Source: Candidatus Accumulibacter contiguus
GTDB lineage: Bacteria > Pseudomonadota > Gammaproteobacteria > Burkholderiales > Rhodocyclaceae
Reading direction: 5' to 3'
DNA: 55,158 bases
NCBI RefSeq assembly: GCF_012940005.1
Contig: NZ_SPMX01000041.1
Coordinates: 1 to 55,158, forward strand
A program made the translations under genes and the position numbers. The notes beneath the pieces were generated by a model. The model was not told where the DNA came from. It ran no database searches and saw only the letters and a program-made list of their open reading frames with translations. This document shows, in pieces, positions 52,827 through 55,158 of this stretch (within the stretch, counting starts at the first letter, position 1; every line of letters starts with the position of its first letter).

Positions 52827-53114
52827 TCAGACAATCAGAAAAACATCGGTCACCGGTGCCGTCGCCCGCCCCAGCAGATCGCGCGGCATGCGCGGATCGA
52901 GCTGGAAAATGTGCGCGCGGTCGTGGCTCAGGTCGAGCATCCCGGCCAGCGTGTCTCGCACCTCGCACAACTCGGCGGCGGTCAGCCAGCACTCGAAGAA
53001 CGACTTCTGGCCGCCGACCTTGTAGCCGATCAGATACCGGTGTACCCGCTGCAGCCGCTTCGGCTCGCAGATGTCGTAACAGACCAGGTACAGGGTTCGT
53101 GCCGCATCGCTCAT
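52827..53114 (-). CDS. cas2: Cas2 (second, stand-alone)
   Basis: The 95-residue protein has MSDAARTLYLVCYDICEPKR (ferredoxin-like start with catalytic-type Asp), LQRVHRYLIGYKVGGQKSFF, ECWLTAAELCEVRDTLAGML and HIFQLDPR. It is a distinct Cas2 lineage from the fused domain, not a duplicate. Its stop lies 16 bases before the Cas1-Cas2 start, so the two are co-transcribed. Two Cas2-type proteins with a Cas1 of this kind occur in some type III-associated adaptation modules. Type assignment here is inference because no effector genes are visible. Confidence 0.9.
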   Translation of the reverse strand: MSDAARTLYLVCYDICEPKRLQRVHRYLIGYKVGGQKSFFECWLTAAELCEVRDTLAGMLDLSHDRAHIFQLDPRMPRDLLGRATAPVTDVFLIV

Positions 53115-53472
53115 GGCGCCACGATAAGACGGCCCGGCGCGGTTGTCCGGTCTGGCAAGCTTGCCAGCGGGGCAGATAGTAGAGGCGAAGTGGAGCCCTA
53201 TGCGGCACTGCGTGCCGCAGTCGCGGAGATGCCAGGGCAAACAGCCGATGATCGGCCTAACGGTCATGGCTTTGTGAGACACCCCGGATGATGAAAGCCC
53301 TGACCGTTTCCCTCTCCCCCGACCCCTCTCCCGCGAGTGGAGAGGGGAGATTCGTGAGTCGCTGACGCGACTTTCACGGTAAGTGCTTCGCGAAGAGTTC
53401 GAAGCCTCCTGACGAGGGCGCAACACAAGAAAGCAACAAAGGGGCAAGCTTGATCTGCAGATTTCAATCAAG
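53115..53472. other. Region between cas genes and RAYT relic, repeat-rich
   Basis: No gene is seen. It must contain the promoter of the cas2/cas1-cas2 operon near 53130-53200. It also holds REP-like element copy B (53261-53355) and a 9-bp GC hairpin (CCCCTCTCC/GGAGAGGGG, 53323-53347). Confidence 0.5.
53261..53355. repeat. REP-like intergenic element, copy B
   Basis: Arms CGGTCATGGCTTT (53261-53273) and AAAGCCCTGACCG (53294-53306) pair with one mismatch. Then come TTTCCCTC, the CCCCTCTCC/GGAGAGGGG hairpin and GAGGGGAGATTCGT. The layout matches copy A at 21520-21763. It sits 120 bases from a RAYT transposase tail. Confidence 0.65.
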
Positions 53473-53814
53473 CTACAACGGCTCCTGCTCTCTCGCCTCT
53501 GGTACGACCACTGCCGGCTTTTTCGGCCGGCCACGCGGTCGGGCTTCGCGCCGCTGTCCGGTCGCCTTCTCGATGCTGTCGAGAAACCGGGAATCCCCCA
53601 GAGGCTGGCCCTGATCCAGCGCCAGGCGGATGTCGTCGACCGTCTTGGCGTTCAGTTCCCGGTCGAACCACTCCCGATACGCCGTCCGCCGGTCCGCTTC
53701 GGTCCTTCCCAATTCACCATACAAGGGATGCGGCGTCAGCAGATGGTCGGCCTGTCCGAGCCCGTTCGCACGGATTGACGTAGCGTACGTAAATACGTAC
53801 CATGGCGTTCTCAT
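53473..53814 (-). pseudogene. REP-associated tyrosine transposase (RAYT), C-terminal fragment
   Basis: NGLGQADHLLTPHPLYGELG, then TEADRRTAYREWFDRELNAK, LALDQGQPLGDSRFLDSIEK and EARPRGRPKKP, are the C-terminal half of Y1-type RAYT transposases (the GQPLG and RGRPKK motifs). The catalytic HUH/Tyr domain is missing; the first residues MRTPWYVFTYATSIRA come from other sequence. Such enzymes mobilise REP hairpins, and REP-like elements occur at 53261 and 21520. Not functional on its own. Confidence 0.7.
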
Positions 53815-53826
53815 TGGAGATCAACC

Positions 53827-54069
53827 ATGATCACACTCACCGCGAGCGAAGCCCGAGCCAATCTGTACCGCCTCATTGATCAGGCCGCAGAGTCCCATCA
53901 GCCGATCCACATCGCTGGCAAGCGCAGCAGTGCAGTTCTCCTCTCGGCGGAGGATTGGCAGGCCGTCCAGGAAACGCTGTATCTGCTCTCCGTACCCGGC
54001 ATGCGCGAGTCCATCAAAGAAGGCATGGCCGAGCCTCTTGGCGAAAGCGCCACGAGGCTCGACTGGTGA
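53827..54069 (+). CDS. Phd/YefM-family antitoxin
   Basis: The 80-residue protein reads MITLTASEARANLYRLIDQA, then HIAGKRSSAVLLSAEDWQAV and ETLYLLSVPGMRESIKEGMA, the complete YefM/Phd signature. It binds DNA through the N-terminal half and neutralises the YoeB-type toxin through the C-terminal tail. Its stop overlaps the toxin start. Intact. Confidence 0.92.
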   Translation: MITLTASEARANLYRLIDQAAESHQPIHIAGKRSSAVLLSAEDWQAVQETLYLLSVPGMRESIKEGMAEPLGESATRLDW

Positions 54070-54329
54070 GTTGGCAGGTCGTTTTTTCCAGGCATGCAGA
54101 GAAAGATGCGAAGAAGCTGGCCGCGGCAGGCCTGAAATCAAAAGCCCAAGAGCTGCTTGCAGTACTTGCCAACGATCCATTCCAGAATCCGCCGTCCTAC
54201 GAGAAGCTGGTTGGTGATCTTGCGGGTGCCTATTCTCGGCGCATCAATATCCAGCATCGCCTGATCCATGAGGTTTTCGTCAAAGAACGCGTCGTTCGCG
54301 TGCTCAGGATGTGGACGCACTATGAATAA
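54066..54329 (+). CDS. Txe/YoeB-family toxin
   Basis: GTG 54066 overlaps the antitoxin TGA (GTGA), indicating coupled translation. The 87-residue mRNA interferase has VVFSRHAEKDAKKLAAAGLK, then NPPSYEKLVGDLAGAYSRRI and NIQHRLIHEVF, ending VVRVLRMWTHYE. It keeps the YoeB pattern of catalytic Glu, Arg and C-terminal His-Tyr. Cleaves mRNA at the ribosome. Lies between the cas genes and the array. Confidence 0.92.
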   Translation: MSWQVVFSRHAEKDAKKLAAAGLKSKAQELLAVLANDPFQNPPSYEKLVGDLAGAYSRRINIQHRLIHEVFVKERVVRVLRMWTHYE

Positions 54330-54678
54330 GAGTGGCCCAGGCGCACGTTCCAAGGGGCCGGTGAGTGTGGTCCCCCGAGCTTTCCCCTGAGTGCGCCGAA
54401 TGTTCATTCTTCATCTGCTTCAGTAAGCCGTCATACTGCGCATGACTTCCTGCCCAGAACCACACAATTTTTTCACCGCCCAGAATACCGACTGCTCTGT
54501 AATCTTTGGTGATTCGCACGGAGTAAACGGGGAGACTCGAATGGACCCTCTTGAAATTCAAACTTGGATACCACGGATCGTCACGAAATAATGTATAGGC
54601 TTCCTTGGCTTTAGCTTGAATGTCTCGTGGCAACACTCGAAAGCATTTCAAAAACTTTGGAGTGGCTCTTGATATCAC
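54304..54678 (-). CDS. RelE/ParE-type toxin
   Basis: GTG 54678 overlaps the antitoxin stop. The first 90 or so residues (MISRATPKFLKCFRVLPRDI, AYTLFRDDPWYPSLNFKRVH, VYSVRITKDYRAVGILGGEK, VWFWAGSHAQYDGLL) match RelE-fold toxins with the FKRV and SVRI-x-x-x-YRA motifs. The last about 30 residues are unlike the family and overlap the YoeB 3' end on the other strand, suggesting loss of the original stop. Probably still active if expressed. Confidence 0.75.
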   Translation of the reverse strand: MISRATPKFLKCFRVLPRDIQAKAKEAYTLFRDDPWYPSLNFKRVHSSLPVYSVRITKDYRAVGILGGEKIVWFWAGSHAQYDGLLKQMKNEHSAHSGESSGDHTHRPLGTCAWATLIHSASTS

Positions 54679-54894
54679 AGCTTGTTCGGATCTAGTTCTG
54701 TTGTCTTGCCTTGATCTTCTTCCCGCAAAGCTTCGGCGGCCAACTGAGCCAAGATGTCTTCCGACTCAGAAAAAAAGCTCATCCCACCTCTTTTCCGATT
54801 TGATCTCGTCAAGAATCATCCGGGCAAGAATGTTTTGCTCCAAAGTCGGGAGCTTTGAGGCAATCTCAAAGGCTTTCTCAAGCAAGCTAGTCAT
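54675..54894 (-). pseudogene. Antitoxin partner of the RelE-type toxin, one frameshift
   Basis: From ATG 54894 the frame reads MTSLLEKAFEIASKLPTLEQ and NILARMILDEIKSEKRWDEL, then is broken by an extra base in an A7 run (54770-54776, plus strand). It continues as SESEDILAQLAAEALREEDQ and GKTTELDPNKL. With six A the product is 72 residues, typical for these small acidic antitoxins. If the indel is real, the toxin beside it lacks its antidote, which argues for a sequencing error. Confidence 0.6.
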
Positions 54895-55000
54895 GGTACT
54901 TTTCGTCTCCTATTTCACATCTATATGTTGAAAGAAGAAGAAAAGGGATCTGACCCTCATGGCGCTCGTTGGCGACAACGAACTGGAGTTCTGGTGCGAA
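54895..55000. other. Flank of the CRISPR array
   Basis: 106 bases lie between the antitoxin start and the first repeat. There is no degenerate repeat and no strong A/T leader. If the array is transcribed leftward this is the leader-distal flank. It also carries the promoter for the RelE-type pair. Confidence 0.45.
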
Positions 55001-55158
55001 GTCTCAATCCCTTTGATTTCAGGGCTGGTTACTGACGCGTAACTGGAGAACGAAAGCCCAGCGACAGCCGGGTCTCAATCCCTTTGATTTCAGGGCTGGT
55101 TACTGACGTACAAATAGAAGCTAAGAGTTCTTAGCTTCTTAGTCTCAATCCCTTTGAT
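55001..55158. CRISPR. CRISPR array, start of (continues past window)
   Basis: Two complete 36-nt repeats (55001-55036, 55072-55107) and 17 bases of a third (55142-55158) are identical, beginning GTCTCAATCCCTTTGATTTC and ending CTGGTTACTGAC. Spacers are 35 nt (55037-55071) and 34 nt (55108-55141). The reverse complement of the repeat ends ATTGAGAC, resembling the ATTGAAAC-type 5' handle of type I/III crRNAs. The array is therefore probably transcribed leftward and this end is leader-distal. The adjacent adaptation genes are 1.9 kb away, with TA modules in between. Confidence 0.95.

Noticed and set aside
54895..55000. A degenerate first repeat or leader left of the CRISPR array
   Set aside because: I compared the 106 bases with the repeat and found no partial match. 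The ACTGGAG shared with spacer 1 is too short to mean anything.

Overview
The window looks like chromosome of a high-GC betaproteobacterium. Rhodocyclales, and an Accumulibacter-like organism in particular, is my inference from the dapC-dapD-pilU-dapE-prmB order, the glycogen genes, a metacaspase and the very large load of toxin-antitoxin (TA) and insertion-sequence debris. No rRNA is present. There is one complete tRNA (Arg-ACG) and the 3' half of a tRNA-Asn.

The left half, positions 1 to about 27.1 kb, is accessory DNA. It opens with the tail of an IS66 transposase. A clearly AT-richer, badly frameshifted surface-polysaccharide cluster follows (flippase, unknown glycan gene, CatB-like acetyltransferase, deacetylase). 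Better-preserved high-GC glycan genes come next: a two-domain oxidoreductase, a methyltransferase, a heparinase-like lyase and a WbuB-like glycosyltransferase. From 11 to 22 kb the DNA is a mosaic of repeated pieces: three Rpn nuclease cassettes, four remnants of a UDP-glucose dehydrogenase gene and two copies of an MNT/HEPN toxin-antitoxin pair. Intact HigBA-like and UPF0175/DUF3368 pairs and two DUF4143 AAA ATPases lie among them. An ISKra4 element, three small TA-type genes and a P4-type integrase end at a tRNA-Asn 3' fragment (27.07 to 27.12 kb), which I read as the right attachment site of an integrated island.

From 27.1 to 31.6 kb there is a scrap zone: a nuclease tail, a coiled-coil membrane protein, IS66 and ISNCY relics, VapBC and a gutted glgX. 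Intact glgB follows. A short ArdC/YqaJ mobile-element relic with DnaA-box-like sites lies against tRNA-Arg. The stretch from 35.5 to 50.6 kb is intact housekeeping DNA: pepN, an SGNH esterase, prmB, dapE, pilU, dapD, dapC, a PAS/GAF/GGDEF/EAL protein, an EEP-family phosphohydrolase, a Vgb-like beta-propeller and a metacaspase.

The right end is a CRISPR locus. It has a degenerate J-domain/trypsin gene, a Cas1-Cas2 in-frame fusion, a second stand-alone Cas2, REP-like repeats with a RAYT transposase tail, two TA pairs, and the first 2.5 repeats of an array that runs off the window. No interference genes are visible. The points most worth a second look are the Cas1-Cas2 fusion with an internal Cas2 start, a palindromic spacer, the protease genes beside the adaptation module, and the Rpn family, in which the long toxin is broken in two copies while a putative intragenic antitoxin stays open.
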